From a virus, in IMG/VR virus record IMGVR_UViG_3300042542_005977, positions 1 through 22,493 of that record: DNA of 22,493 nt; one strand, written 5' to 3'. Under the pieces are notes generated by a model. It made no database searches and was not told where the DNA came from. It worked only from the letters and a program-made list of their open reading frames with translations. A program made the translations under genes and the position numbers. The number at the start of each line of letters is the position of its first letter. Position 1 is the first letter of the stretch. Positions 5,820 to 14,376 of this stretch are shown piece after piece.

Positions 5820-8438
5820 ATGATTCGGCGTTTCGCAGCATGGATAAAAGAACTGTTCCGGCGCAGAAATTTGCGAAAGGAGGCGAAGGCGCAGGCGATA
5901 AAAGAAGCAATTAACCGCGAGCTAAGGGCTGGAACTAAACGAGAGGATATTTATTTAGGGCAAGATGCGCGGGTTCGAACGCAAGCCAACCCAGAAGGGG
6001 TTTTGGTAGCGAATCGTAAAGACGAGCCATTCGGGGCACAAGAGGGTGTTTCGAGGGTGATTGCCGAGGGCAAAGATCCAAAGCGGCATGGCGGCGGGGT
6101 GGTCCCCAATTTCGCGGGTGCTGGGTCGCCGCCGTTGTTTTCGCGCGCGACAATGCAAAGCCTTGGTAGCGGCGCGAGGAACTTGGCCGAGGCAGCCGTG
6201 GGGGCGGACCGCATGAACAAGGCGCTGGGCGCGGCGGGAAAGGCGGGGACGGCACTGAAGGTGGCGTTCGCCGACATGCTCAGTCCGCTAGGGTTGGCGG
6301 CGGGGTTTGCCCTGACGTTCAGCGTGGGTCTTTACAAAGCGGTGATGGACTCTCGCTTGCTGCAGGCGGCTCTGGAGCGGGTCGCGCAGGTGCAGGTATA
6401 TTCGGTGCAATTCGAGAAGTTGCTCGGCGGGATGCGTCAGGCAAAGCAGCGGCTCAATGAGCTGGCTTCCATGGCGGCGAGCGGGCCGTTCAAGTTTGAT
6501 GATTTGGTGCAGGCCAACGAGCGGCTGCAAAGGCTGTCGCGTGGCGGGTTTGCCGGGAAGAAGGCCATGCAGATGGTCGCTGATGCGGCAGCGGCGACGG
6601 GAGTGAGCACGGCGCAGATGGCGGGGATGGTCGGCGGGGCGTTTGATGATGCGTTCAGCGGGCGCTTGATCGAGGGAGCGGTGAATCAGTTGCGAGATGT
6701 GGGAGCGATCAGCATGTCGGCGGCGGACAAGCTGATAAATCTCGAGCGAGCGGGAGTGCGCGGCAAAAAGCTTTTCGATGAACTGACACGTTCTTTAGCG
6801 GCAAACAAGGGGGCGGCGGCCGCGTTGCGCAACACGATTGCGGGGTTGAACAATGAGCTGGAGCAGGCAAAAGGGCAGCAGTTGGGGTCTATCGGGGAGA
6901 TGTTTGCCCAGGGGCAGATGGATGGGTTGCGGGCTTCGATCAAGTTGGTGAAGGAATTCGGGCCGGTGCTCAAGGAGTTGCTGATGCCGTTTGCGGTGGT
7001 GGCCAATGCGATCGGCAAGATGACGCTGGGTGTAAGCAAGTTGGTATCGAACATTCCGGGGCTCAAAAGCGCGCTGGTCGGCGTGGCGCAAGCAGCGGGG
7101 ACGGCAGCGGTGGCATTGGCGGCCTTGGGATTGTTTCAGTTGGCGGTGGCGATCCGGGCTTTGGTCTTGCCGTTGCTGGCGAAGTTGGTGACAGGGTTGG
7201 TAGCTTCTGCAGCGGCGGGTGGTATTGTTGGTCGTGCATTAGGTTTTGTGGCGGGTGGCTTGTTGCGTTTTTTGGGTCCGATCGGGCTGGTCTTGGCGGC
7301 ATTGGATTTGATGGGTGTAAAATTTGAGAATGTGGCAAGGTCGGCAGGTTTGTTGCCGGATTCGGTGACGGAAGCAGCGGAGGCTTCGCGCAAGGCGAGC
7401 CAAGATATTCGGGAGGCGTTGGATGGGTTGCGCGCGGGGGGAGGCGGAACGGCAGGCGAGGGGATAGAAATTTTGGGCGCGGCGGAGGAGAATTTCCGTC
7501 GCGCGGAGAAGGCCCGCAAGGAGGCTGCGGGACAAAGGCCGTCGGAGACTCGAGAGGCGGTAGGAGGCATGGCGGCGACGGTGCTGGGCGCGCCAGTGGA
7601 TGCTCTGGCGGGCATCGTGAATGCGGGAGCGCAAATGATGGGGATGGCTTCGCCCTTCAAGACTTCGGTGGATCAAAGCGGAACGATAGATCCGATTGGA
7701 GGATCGGAAATGTTGCGGGAGTTTTTTACTGGAAGCCAGGGTCAGGCGCAGCGCGAGCAGGAGGCGGCGGCAGCAGCCGAAGAGGCCAAGAGGTTGCGGG
7801 ATGAAGCGCGTGCGCAACTGGATCAGACTCCGGCACAGTTTTTGAATGATCCGGATTTTGCGGCAGCGAAGTCGGAGGCATTGGACATTATGGATCGGGC
7901 CAACGAGGCGCAGGACAGGCTCAATGAGGCGGAGATGCCCGATGAGCAGAGGGCTCAACAACAGCAGAAGATCGACGCGATGCGTTCGGAGGCAGAGGCC
8001 AAGATGGCGCCGGAGGCCATGGAGGAGCGGTTCGACCGGCGGATGGCGCGGGACGATGTGAAGGCGTCGATCACGCGGGCAATGGCCGATGGAACAGGCA
8101 ACGAGCAGCTGCGCCTCCAAGCCAACGAGTTAGAAGATCGAGTGAAAACAGAGCGCCGGGCCAAGGAATTTCAGTCCATGGGGATAGAAAGACCGGAGGC
8201 GATGGAAATGGCCCGCGCGCAGACGGTGAGCGAAAGGCTGCAGAGCGAGCAAGAGCGGGCCCAAGCCATGACGTTTTCTTCGGGTTTGGGCAAAGTGGGT
8301 GGAGCTGCGGGTGAAATGGGCGGTGGCAAAAGCGAGGAGGCCCGACTGTTGACTGAAATCCGCAATTTGATGGAGCGTGACACGAACGGCAAGCCCCCGC
8401 CGCCAATGCCGGAAACCATGAAGAAGATGCAGCGCTAA
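5820..8438 (+). CDS. Tail tape measure protein
   Basis: 872 aa, the longest protein between tube and tip genes. The N-terminus is basic and helical (1-45). Residues about 185-300 resemble the N-terminal tape-measure domain (helices with ERVAQVQVYSVQFEKLLGG, NELASMAASGPFKFDDL and MADAAAATGVSTAQM-like phrases). Hydrophobic stretches lie at about 156-178 and 418-500, as in tape measures that may insert into the host membrane during DNA entry. The rest (about 560-870) is Ala/Glu/Gln/Arg-rich coiled coil. It sets tail length: at about 0.15 nm per residue, roughly 130 nm, an inference from the known rule. The first 150 bases are less GC-rich than the body. An AAGGAGG at about 5877 inside the gene has no usable start just after it. 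Confidence 0.9.
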   Translation: MIRRFAAWIKELFRRRNLRKEAKAQAIKEAINRELRAGTKREDIYLGQDARVRTQANPEGVLVANRKDEPFGAQEGVSRVIAEGKDPKRHGGGVVPNFAGAGSPPLFSRATMQSLGSGARNLAEAAVGADRMNKALGAAGKAGTALKVAFADMLSPLGLAAGFALTFSVGLYKAVMDSRLLQAALERVAQVQVYSVQFEKLLGGMRQAKQRLNELASMAASGPFKFDDLVQANERLQRLSRGGFAGKKAMQMVADAAAATGVSTAQMAGMVGGAFDDAFSGRLIEGAVNQLRDVGAISMSAADKLINLERAGVRGKKLFDELTRSLAANKGAAAALRNTIAGLNNELEQAKGQQLGSIGEMFAQGQMDGLRASIKLVKEFGPVLKELLMPFAVVANAIGKMTLGVSKLVSNIPGLKSALVGVAQAAGTAAVALAALGLFQLAVAIRALVLPLLAKLVTGLVASAAAGGIVGRALGFVAGGLLRFLGPIGLVLAALDLMGVKFENVARSAGLLPDSVTEAAEASRKASQDIREALDGLRAGGGGTAGEGIEILGAAEENFRRAEKARKEAAGQRPSETREAVGGMAATVLGAPVDALAGIVNAGAQMMGMASPFKTSVDQSGTIDPIGGSEMLREFFTGSQGQAQREQEAAAAAEEAKRLRDEARAQLDQTPAQFLNDPDFAAAKSEALDIMDRANEAQDRLNEAEMPDEQRAQQQQKIDAMRSEAEAKMAPEAMEERFDRRMARDDVKASITRAMADGTGNEQLRLQANELEDRVKTERRAKEFQSMGIERPEAMEMARAQTVSERLQSEQERAQAMTFSSGLGKVGGAAGEMGGGKSEEARLLTEIRNLMERDTNGKPPPPMPETMKKMQR

Positions 8439-8442
8439 AGAT

Positions 8443-9249
8443 ATGCCAATCCAAGTCACAGGATTTTTTACCCCGCAGTTTGAAAAAGAGCGGCAAACAG
8501 TAGACCGCGTCGGCTTTATGCAAACGGTTTGGGTGAAACGCGTGAGGACGGAGGAATTCCTCAGCGGCCCAATCCCACCTCAACTTTGGCGGGAGGACAT
8601 ACGCTTCACGCGCGAGGAAGTGGAGTTGGTTGATGGTGTGGCGGTCATCCGACATTTTTATGATGGCCTGCCCAGTGGCGCAACGGATCCCAGCGGTAGG
8701 GCAGGCATTAATACGCTGTATGAATTCGATCCGTCATTTGATGAAGTGCCGATACAAGCGCACCACAACTTCGGCGGGCCCGATGGTTCGGATGACAGCC
8801 TTTTCAAGAAATATGGCGGCTATTATGACGGCAATGGCAATTTGAGATGGCGACCGGCGGAGAGCAAATCAGGCAAGAGTTCATCGAGGGGCCTTGCTCC
8901 TCTTGGGAGTCCCGCGCAATCGGTCGGAGGACCGGGGGCTGTCAAAAGTCTGCAGGGTGTGGAGTCTTACCTTCGGATGGGTGGGGTGTTTCGCATCGTT
9001 TATGCGCATCGCGGTGAAGCCATGCCGTCCAATTTGTTTTTCGGGGTAGGAACAATCCAAACTCCCCCATCATCCAATGTGTTGCCAACTTTGCCCTCGT
9101 CGCGCAACTGGCTGAAGGGGCCGCCTAGTGCGCGGTGGCGTGGCAATGCATGGGAGATCACGGAGGAATACATACTTTCCGGAGTGGGTGGATGGATCAA
9201 GGACATCTACGATGGGCGGACCGAGAGCCAAGCAGGGCAAAGCACGTGA
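8443..9249 (+). CDS. Tail tip / baseplate protein of unknown family
   Basis: 268 aa, beta-rich with many aromatic residues (for example LWREDIRFTREEVELVDG, EVPIQAHHNFGG and GNAWEITEEYIL). A polar Ser/Gly/Pro loop lies at about residues 140-170. It starts 4 bases after the tape-measure stop and overlaps the next gene by GTGA. This position is usually that of the distal tail protein (Dit) in siphoviruses, but I see no Dit signature, so the role is only inferred from position. No clear ribosome binding site precedes the ATG. The first ~100 bases are more AT-rich than the surroundings. Confidence 0.55.
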   Translation: MPIQVTGFFTPQFEKERQTVDRVGFMQTVWVKRVRTEEFLSGPIPPQLWREDIRFTREEVELVDGVAVIRHFYDGLPSGATDPSGRAGINTLYEFDPSFDEVPIQAHHNFGGPDGSDDSLFKKYGGYYDGNGNLRWRPAESKSGKSSSRGLAPLGSPAQSVGGPGAVKSLQGVESYLRMGGVFRIVYAHRGEAMPSNLFFGVGTIQTPPSSNVLPTLPSSRNWLKGPPSARWRGNAWEITEEYILSGVGGWIKDIYDGRTESQAGQST

Positions 9250-9749
9250 TCTACCCCGGTCACAATATTCGCACGAGGAGCTTTGGCCAAGGCGGGCGCC
9301 ACGTGATCGTGTCGCGCGGATCGAATCCTTCGGTCTGGTCGGGGGCGTTTTCGGTGGCCCTGGGCGGAGACTATGTGACGGTGAATTTCGGGTTGGTCAA
9401 CGACGTGGAGCCGGAAATCAACGGAGTGCCGATCAGCGGCGTGACCGCGAAGGGGGATCGGGTGCAACAACCGCAGTTGACCTTGGAAGACGGTTTTGAT
9501 GCGGAGGGGCGGCAGTGGGTGGCGTTGCAGGTCGAGGTGGACGAGGAAGGGCGGTTTGAAAAAAAACCGACAGTTATCGTGACCAAAGACATACGAGCAT
9601 CGGACGAAAAGATCGGCCTGCATCCTCTGGGCGTGTTCACCATTACTCGGGAACTGCATCAAGTAACGCATTTCCATCTCAAACACGCGTGGATCAAAAG
9701 CGTCAGGCGCGATAGCGGGCCTGCGCGGCATTTTTTTTGGAGTGCATGA
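9246..9749 (+). CDS. Tail protein of unknown family (GTG start)
   Basis: 167 aa from a GTG that overlaps the TGA of the gene before (GTGA). An in-frame ATG at 9135 would overlap that gene by over 100 bases with a poor N-terminus, so it is rejected. The product is beta-rich: SVALGGDYVTVNFGLVND, an EINGVPI turn, WVALQVEVDE and TVIVTKDIRASDE, then a His-rich end (LHQVTHFHLKHAW). The phrase with VN...P.I.G recalls a domain common in phage tail proteins with a G-x-V-N motif, also seen in the next gene. Function unknown; a tail-tip or fibre-attachment role is inferred from neighbours. Confidence 0.55.
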   Translation: MIYPGHNIRTRSFGQGGRHVIVSRGSNPSVWSGAFSVALGGDYVTVNFGLVNDVEPEINGVPISGVTAKGDRVQQPQLTLEDGFDAEGRQWVALQVEVDEEGRFEKKPTVIVTKDIRASDEKIGLHPLGVFTITRELHQVTHFHLKHAWIKSVRRDSGPARHFFWSA

Positions 9750-10993
9750 AAAGGCTCTCGCAAGTGGTGGCGCAAAATTCACCGCCGTCGGAGGCGTCAC
9801 CGGCAAAGCCGGTGGTAAGCAGTGGGGTGGGCATTTTGCAATCGCAGGTCGGGGAGGACACGATTCTCTCGGCGCTGCCGACCGCGACCTTCATGCATCC
9901 TTGGGAGGTGCATGCGATCAATCACATAGAGTGGCAGCAGGATGGTCCTCGTGAGGGGTGGACGTTTCGGATGGTGCCGGGTTTTGTCAACGGGATTGAT
10001 CCATTGTGTTTCGGGGTATTTGCCACGGGCGAGACGGCGAGTGCACGGGACATTGCGCGGGGTAGGGGCAGCGGGTTGAACCGGGTGGGCGGAGCAGCGC
10101 GGGAGTTTGGCGGGGGATCGCGGGGATATGGTGACACCAAGCTGGGCGGTGGGGGAGAGCCAGCGTGGTATCCGTTGCTGCAGGGTCCAGTGATTCCGGT
10201 GACGAGCTATATGAAGACGTTCACCAGGATACCGCCGTTTTTCAAGGAGAAGGGAGTTAAAGAAGTTCCGAAGGATTTTGCTGCGGCAGGTTTATCGGTC
10301 AATGAGGCGGGGGGCTTCACGATGGACCTGACGCCGAGCGCTGAAGAGGCGCAAAATCAGATTCCGTCGAGATTGCTGATCGGGCAGGATTTTTGGATTT
10401 CGATTGCCCGGGCCGCTTACAAATCGGATGTGACGCTGGTAGGCAACCTGATCACGGGGCAGATCATGGATTATACGGTGGGTTTTGACGGCTCAGAGGT
10501 GCAGCGCGTGGGCGTGCGCCCAAGACTGAATCAGGGTGATTTTGAGGAAATGGCCCGCGCACGGGAGTCGCGCCGCAATGAGGCGCGGATGCGTGTGCAG
10601 ACGGGCGGGCCGGTGGATGATCCGTATGACTACCAATTTCTTTTCACCTTTTGGCTGTTGAGTCCGGAGATAACACCGCGGTTGGATGCCGGCCAGCCGG
10701 GAGCGCCCGCCCAGACCTCTCCGCCTCTGTCGCAGTGGGAGCCTTATGTCGAGTATGGCATAGGGCCTAATACCACGGGAAACTCGGGCGGCGGGTGGTG
10801 GAATTTTTACCATGCGGCCAAGAACGAGCCGCCGTTCAACGCCAACCAGCTCAGTTTATCTTCGATCGGCGTGTTGGTGGGGCGCTATACGTTTGTGCCG
10901 CAGGCCACGCAGGGATTGCTGGAGGCCGAGCAGCAGAGAATTTTCAACGCAATGCTCAACAGAACCTCAAACGAGGGTAAATTTTGGAACTAA
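9746..10993 (+). CDS. Tail tip protein of unknown family
   Basis: 415 aa from the ATG at 9746, which overlaps the TGA of the gene before and has GGAG four bases upstream; a TTG at 9737 is a worse choice. The N-terminal 40 residues are Pro/Ser/Val-rich, like a flexible lead. The body is mixed, with EWQQDGPREGWTFRMVPGFV followed by NGIDPL (G-x-V-N-G motif), a Gly/Arg-rich loop (about 110-145), and a C-terminal part with aromatic clusters (WEPYVEYGIGP, GGGWWNFYHAAKN). Not recognised. Its place in a run of overlapping genes after the tape measure suggests a structural tail-tip component, possibly a hub-like protein, but nothing shows that directly. Confidence 0.55.
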   Translation: MKRLSQVVAQNSPPSEASPAKPVVSSGVGILQSQVGEDTILSALPTATFMHPWEVHAINHIEWQQDGPREGWTFRMVPGFVNGIDPLCFGVFATGETASARDIARGRGSGLNRVGGAAREFGGGSRGYGDTKLGGGGEPAWYPLLQGPVIPVTSYMKTFTRIPPFFKEKGVKEVPKDFAAAGLSVNEAGGFTMDLTPSAEEAQNQIPSRLLIGQDFWISIARAAYKSDVTLVGNLITGQIMDYTVGFDGSEVQRVGVRPRLNQGDFEEMARARESRRNEARMRVQTGGPVDDPYDYQFLFTFWLLSPEITPRLDAGQPGAPAQTSPPLSQWEPYVEYGIGPNTTGNSGGGWWNFYHAAKNEPPFNANQLSLSSIGVLVGRYTFVPQATQGLLEAEQQRIFNAMLNRTSNEGKFWN

Positions 10994-10994
10994 C

Positions 10995-11177
10995 ATGGTA
11001 GACGAATTCGGCTTGGACAAGGCGGCGCGGCGGGCGGCGGCGAATGATTTGCAGCAGCAAGAACGTCGATTGCCTGTGAATCTGAACTGGGCGTTGCCCG
11101 GGGCGTTGACTCCGTTTGACTGGAAGTTTTTCGGGGTGCAGCCTCCGGAATCGGGGATGCCGAAGAAATCATCATGA
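10995..11177 (+). CDS. Small tail-region protein, 60 aa
   Basis: Begins at ATG 10995, one base after the previous TAA, and ends in an ATGA overlap with the next gene, so it fits exactly between two neighbours. The N-terminal half is helical and charged (LDKAARRAAANDLQQQERR); the second half is Pro/Trp/Phe-rich (LNWALPGALTPFDWKFFGVQPP). A reading frame extending upstream to 10812 is the antecedent gene's shadow. Family unknown; small proteins here may be adaptors between tip proteins. Confidence 0.6.
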   Translation: MVDEFGLDKAARRAAANDLQQQERRLPVNLNWALPGALTPFDWKFFGVQPPESGMPKKSS

Positions 11178-11620
11178 TCACAGTGGCATTTGATTTGGCG
11201 GATGATGGGCAGGAGGATGAGCGGCGGCGGCTGGTAGAGGAAATCGCGCGGCTTCAAGCCCAGCTGGAGGCTTTGCCGCCGGGTGACGATCCCGGCCTTG
11301 TGCGGGCGAGCTTGCAGGCAACCATCAATGGACTGCAGAGCAGACTCGCCGCCATGAACGCCTTCAATGAAGACGAGATTGATGATCTTGATGTAGAGGC
11401 GTTGGATGATCTGATCGAGGAATTAGACAGCGCGATCAACACGGAGTCAGATTTTCAAACCAAGCAGTATTTAATGAGGCTTCTGGCGAAAGCACGGGCA
11501 GCGCTGGCAAGAAAATCGCGAGAAGATTCTGCGCTCAGGCGAGCATCCACCAAAACAGTCATTCTTAGAGCTGGAGGCGACGTTAGGACCTTTTTCCCCG
11601 CACGAAAAGGTCGGAATTGA
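11174..11620 (+). CDS. Coiled-coil protein of unknown function
   Basis: 148 aa, start coupled by ATGA to the small gene before. Residues 12-65 form a likely coiled coil (RRRLVEEIARLQAQLEALPP and later LQATINGLQSRLAAM). An acidic segment follows (about 67-92, with DEIDDLDVEALDDLIEELD), then a basic helical tail (LLAKARAALARKSRE). This looks like an oligomerising or chaperone-like helper, not a receptor-binding part. The stop TGA is inside a TTGACA motif. The last ~60 residues are more AT-rich than average. Function not recognised. Confidence 0.6.
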   Translation: MITVAFDLADDGQEDERRRLVEEIARLQAQLEALPPGDDPGLVRASLQATINGLQSRLAAMNAFNEDEIDDLDVEALDDLIEELDSAINTESDFQTKQYLMRLLAKARAALARKSREDSALRRASTKTVILRAGGDVRTFFPARKGRN

Positions 11621-11622
11621 CA
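11617..11622 (+). promoter_or_regulatory. TTGACA start-associated motif, gene at 11638
   Basis: The first base is 21 bases before the GTG at 11638; the TGA is the stop of the coiled-coil gene. Unlike the other sites the next start is in another frame. An in-frame TAA ends at 11637, so the start cannot lie further upstream. Confidence 0.4.
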
Positions 11623-11637
11623 GGTGTGGGGCGGTAA

Positions 11638-14376
11638 GTGCGCTCCTTGTATTATGCCAATTTGCAGACTCGGCGACCGGCCAGCAGTATAGGGGGCGGC
11701 GAAGTCACGGTTCCTAGTCTGTTGGCCGGACAACAGTGGCAGATTGCGCTGCGCTTTACCGATGCTGCGGATGGCCAGTTCGGAGAGATCCGTCCCCCGG
11801 TGCGCAGTTTGCGGGCCTCGCTTGGACCGGTGGATGCGCGACCGGCAGCGGGTAGCTTTCGTTTGCAGGTAGGTTTGGGTAATTCGACAAGTGCCAACAC
11901 GACAGCAGTCTTGCCTGCCAATGCCACGGCAGTTCAGGTGGCGGCGGCGCTGAATGGGTTGGCAGGCGCAGGCGGAGACTATTCGGTGGATTTCGATGCT
12001 GGATCTTACCTGATCCGGCGCGCTGGCGGGCAGATGGTGACTTTGACCGCGAGGCAGAATGTCTTGCGTCCGATCAGCGCGGTGCGAGTGAGGCCTTATC
12101 AAGTGGATGGCGCCTGGGTGCACGAGGTGCGCTTGATCCAAGCGCCTTATGCTTTTGCCGACAATGCGGCGCAAGCATTACCGACACCGCCTTACGTGCA
12201 GACGCTGGTGGATGGCTACACTTCGCCGGACAACACGTGGAAGATCAACGAGGTGCAGCAGTTGATCTTACCAGCGGAGTTCCGGTCTACTTACCGGCTG
12301 ACTTTCAATTATGCAGGCGGCGTGGCCAACACGGGGTTGCCGCGCAAAACACGGGTGCTGGGGATCGAGGACGGCGCCGAGGAGTTGCAGGCGGCGATCA
12401 ATGAAATTCTCAAGGATTTGGGGGGCTACGACGGCGAGGTGGAGGTGGCCAACCCAACCAGCAATGTGGCGCGCATCACTTTTGGCGGCAAGGCTTTGGA
12501 CGGTGTCGATGTGCCGCCTTTGGGGGTGGAGGCGTTTCCGTTGCCGGGCGACGAGGGGGATTGGGTATTCACGTTAGACTTAAATCGCTCCGAGATGTGG
12601 GTGGCGCTGCGCGGGGCAGAATCGGTGACTGTGCCTTTCGAGGTGGAGGCGGATGTCTATATCGACCGCAACGATTTGAGTCAGGGGTGGACGACGATCA
12701 AGCTCTGGAGCGTGCCGGTGACGGTGACGCGGCCGTTGCTTTATGAGGGCCTAGCGGCGGCCCAGTCCATTGATTGGCTAAGGCCGATTTCGCCTCGCTC
12801 GTATGTGCCGTTCAATCCCGACCAGATCATAACCGGTCAGCAGCATTGGGTGGGGACGATCGGGTTTGGCGCGGCCAACAGTCCGGCTTATGGCACTGCG
12901 GTGAGCGTTGGTTTTGGCACGGCAGGGGGGGAGCAGATTTTCACGATCGACCATGATCTGAATACCGAGGCAGTGCATGTGACGGTGCGAGAAAATGAAG
13001 CGCCTGGAGACATCGTTTCGCCGAAACGGGTGAGCGTGGACGGACCGAATAGTGTCTCTGTGGCCTTCGGCAGCGCCTTATCGAGCGGTGAGGTTTACGG
13101 GGTGGTGATCACGAGCGCGGGACCGCGCAGTGTGTTCTTGGGGCACACGCACACGACGGCGCAAGTGACGGGGTTGGAGGAAATCATCGGGGCATTGGCC
13201 GAGCGCGTGCTGGCACTGGAGCGGCTGTTGCCGAGGAGTGGTGCAACGGAGAGCGGGATAAGTGATAAACCGGCTGAGACGTTGCTTCCGTGCGTTGGGG
13301 AAGTTTTGCCCGATTTAAGCACGTTGGATTTCCGATCGCCAACCGTGGCAAGCCAAACCTTTGCTACTCCAAAACAGGGAATCCCGGCATCGGAACAGCT
13401 AAACCTAATTCCCAAAGCGCCGGAGGGAACGTCCGCGGCGCAACAGGAGAAGCAGGCGGAGGACGAAAAGGTCAAGCAAAAGGAGGATCCGGATGCGATG
13501 CCGCCGAATTTGTTGCTGCGCGCTCTGATTCCGGGCGTGGGAAGCACTGGCAAGCCCGCTCGCCCAGGGGGCAAAAACAATGAGGGAGAGGTTGTTCCAG
13601 AGGTGCCAGAAGAGCCTGCAGCCCCGGCGCTCTTCCCGCCTCGTCGTGGATCAAAAATGCCCGTTTTGCTGCAAGCAGTGCAGAGTTCGGCGCCGGTCAA
13701 TACGTCAGTGTTGCCCACGGGCACGGAGTTGGTCGATGGCAGGGTGTATCGCTACACGGGCAGCGAGGAGTTTTTCGTGCCGGGCGATCTGGGGCGGCCG
13801 ACTCTGAAGCTGCCGTCGCAGGGCGTGTTTGCCTACAAGCAGGGGCAGTTTTACCGAGTGCGAAGTGAGGGTGGCAGTGTGTATTATCCGGTGGAGTTCG
13901 AGCGCGAGCTGTGGCGCGTGCATCTTTCGGCACAGCAGATGCCAGAGGGTGCAACGCTGACGATCGGGGGGGAACTGAGGTATCGCCTCTTGGGAGAGTT
14001 TTTCGATGCGGTGCTGGCCAAGCAGGCGCCGCTGGATTTGGCAGCGCAATACATGCTCTACGTCGAGGCGTTGGAGTTGGAGGAGGGTGGGGCGCTAGGT
14101 GCGGTAAAGCGCACGACCACTCTTGCGGCAACACAGGTGATCGTTTCGCCCGTGCTGAAATCCTTCCGCTGGAGGCTGGCTGTCACGCGGGACGCGGCGG
14201 GGTTGGCCTCGAGTTTCACGGCCTTTTCGACGACCACTTCGGCAAGCGGATTCTCCGCGCCGTTCATTTTGCGGATGCGTTTGGGCGGCTTTGACATCGA
14301 CGATATGGCGTCGGATGTGGTGAGGGGCCAAGTGGCTCTGATTATGCCCCCGACCCGGGCAGAGGTAGCACTATGA
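11638..14376 (+). CDS. Large multi-domain tail tip / baseplate protein, 912 aa
   Basis: Start GTG 11638 directly follows an in-frame TAA; TTG 11647 is the only close alternative. Residues ~73-130 and ~215-300 both look like small beta domains with a helix of the VQVAAALNGL / ELQAAINEIL kind, so a repeated domain. Residues ~310-370 are a strand-rich domain (VPFEVEADVYID, TTIKLWSVPVTVTRP). Residues ~420-500 resemble a tail-fibre beta domain ending in GHTHTTAQVTGL (502-510), then a short helix (GALAERVLALERLL) that may trimerise. A charged, Pro-rich linker spans ~535-690. Residues 692-912 are clearly related to the protein encoded next. Likely a peripheral baseplate or fibre-anchor protein on the virion surface; exact role unknown. 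It ends in an ATGA overlap. Confidence 0.7.
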   Translation: MRSLYYANLQTRRPASSIGGGEVTVPSLLAGQQWQIALRFTDAADGQFGEIRPPVRSLRASLGPVDARPAAGSFRLQVGLGNSTSANTTAVLPANATAVQVAAALNGLAGAGGDYSVDFDAGSYLIRRAGGQMVTLTARQNVLRPISAVRVRPYQVDGAWVHEVRLIQAPYAFADNAAQALPTPPYVQTLVDGYTSPDNTWKINEVQQLILPAEFRSTYRLTFNYAGGVANTGLPRKTRVLGIEDGAEELQAAINEILKDLGGYDGEVEVANPTSNVARITFGGKALDGVDVPPLGVEAFPLPGDEGDWVFTLDLNRSEMWVALRGAESVTVPFEVEADVYIDRNDLSQGWTTIKLWSVPVTVTRPLLYEGLAAAQSIDWLRPISPRSYVPFNPDQIITGQQHWVGTIGFGAANSPAYGTAVSVGFGTAGGEQIFTIDHDLNTEAVHVTVRENEAPGDIVSPKRVSVDGPNSVSVAFGSALSSGEVYGVVITSAGPRSVFLGHTHTTAQVTGLEEIIGALAERVLALERLLPRSGATESGISDKPAETLLPCVGEVLPDLSTLDFRSPTVASQTFATPKQGIPASEQLNLIPKAPEGTSAAQQEKQAEDEKVKQKEDPDAMPPNLLLRALIPGVGSTGKPARPGGKNNEGEVVPEVPEEPAAPALFPPRRGSKMPVLLQAVQSSAPVNTSVLPTGTELVDGRVYRYTGSEEFFVPGDLGRPTLKLPSQGVFAYKQGQFYRVRSEGGSVYYPVEFERELWRVHLSAQQMPEGATLTIGGELRYRLLGEFFDAVLAKQAPLDLAAQYMLYVEALELEEGGALGAVKRTTTLAATQVIVSPVLKSFRWRLAVTRDAAGLASSFTAFSTTTSASGFSAPFILRMRLGGFDIDDMASDVVRGQVALIMPPTRAEVAL

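Noticed and set aside
5700-5820. Programmed frameshift making a long form of the tail-assembly chaperone
   Set aside because: The tape-measure gene starts 4 bases after the chaperone stop, leaving no second frame to enter, and I see no convincing slippery heptamer.
8890-8940. Short inverted repeat (CGGTC...GACCG) as a terminator
   Set aside because: Only about 5 bp, inside a coding sequence, with no T-run.
9135-9245. Upstream in-frame starts (9135, 10812, 20378, 9737) for four genes
   Set aside because: They would overlap the previous gene by long stretches and add out-of-character N-termini; coupled starts at 9246, 10995, 20480 and 9746 are better placed.
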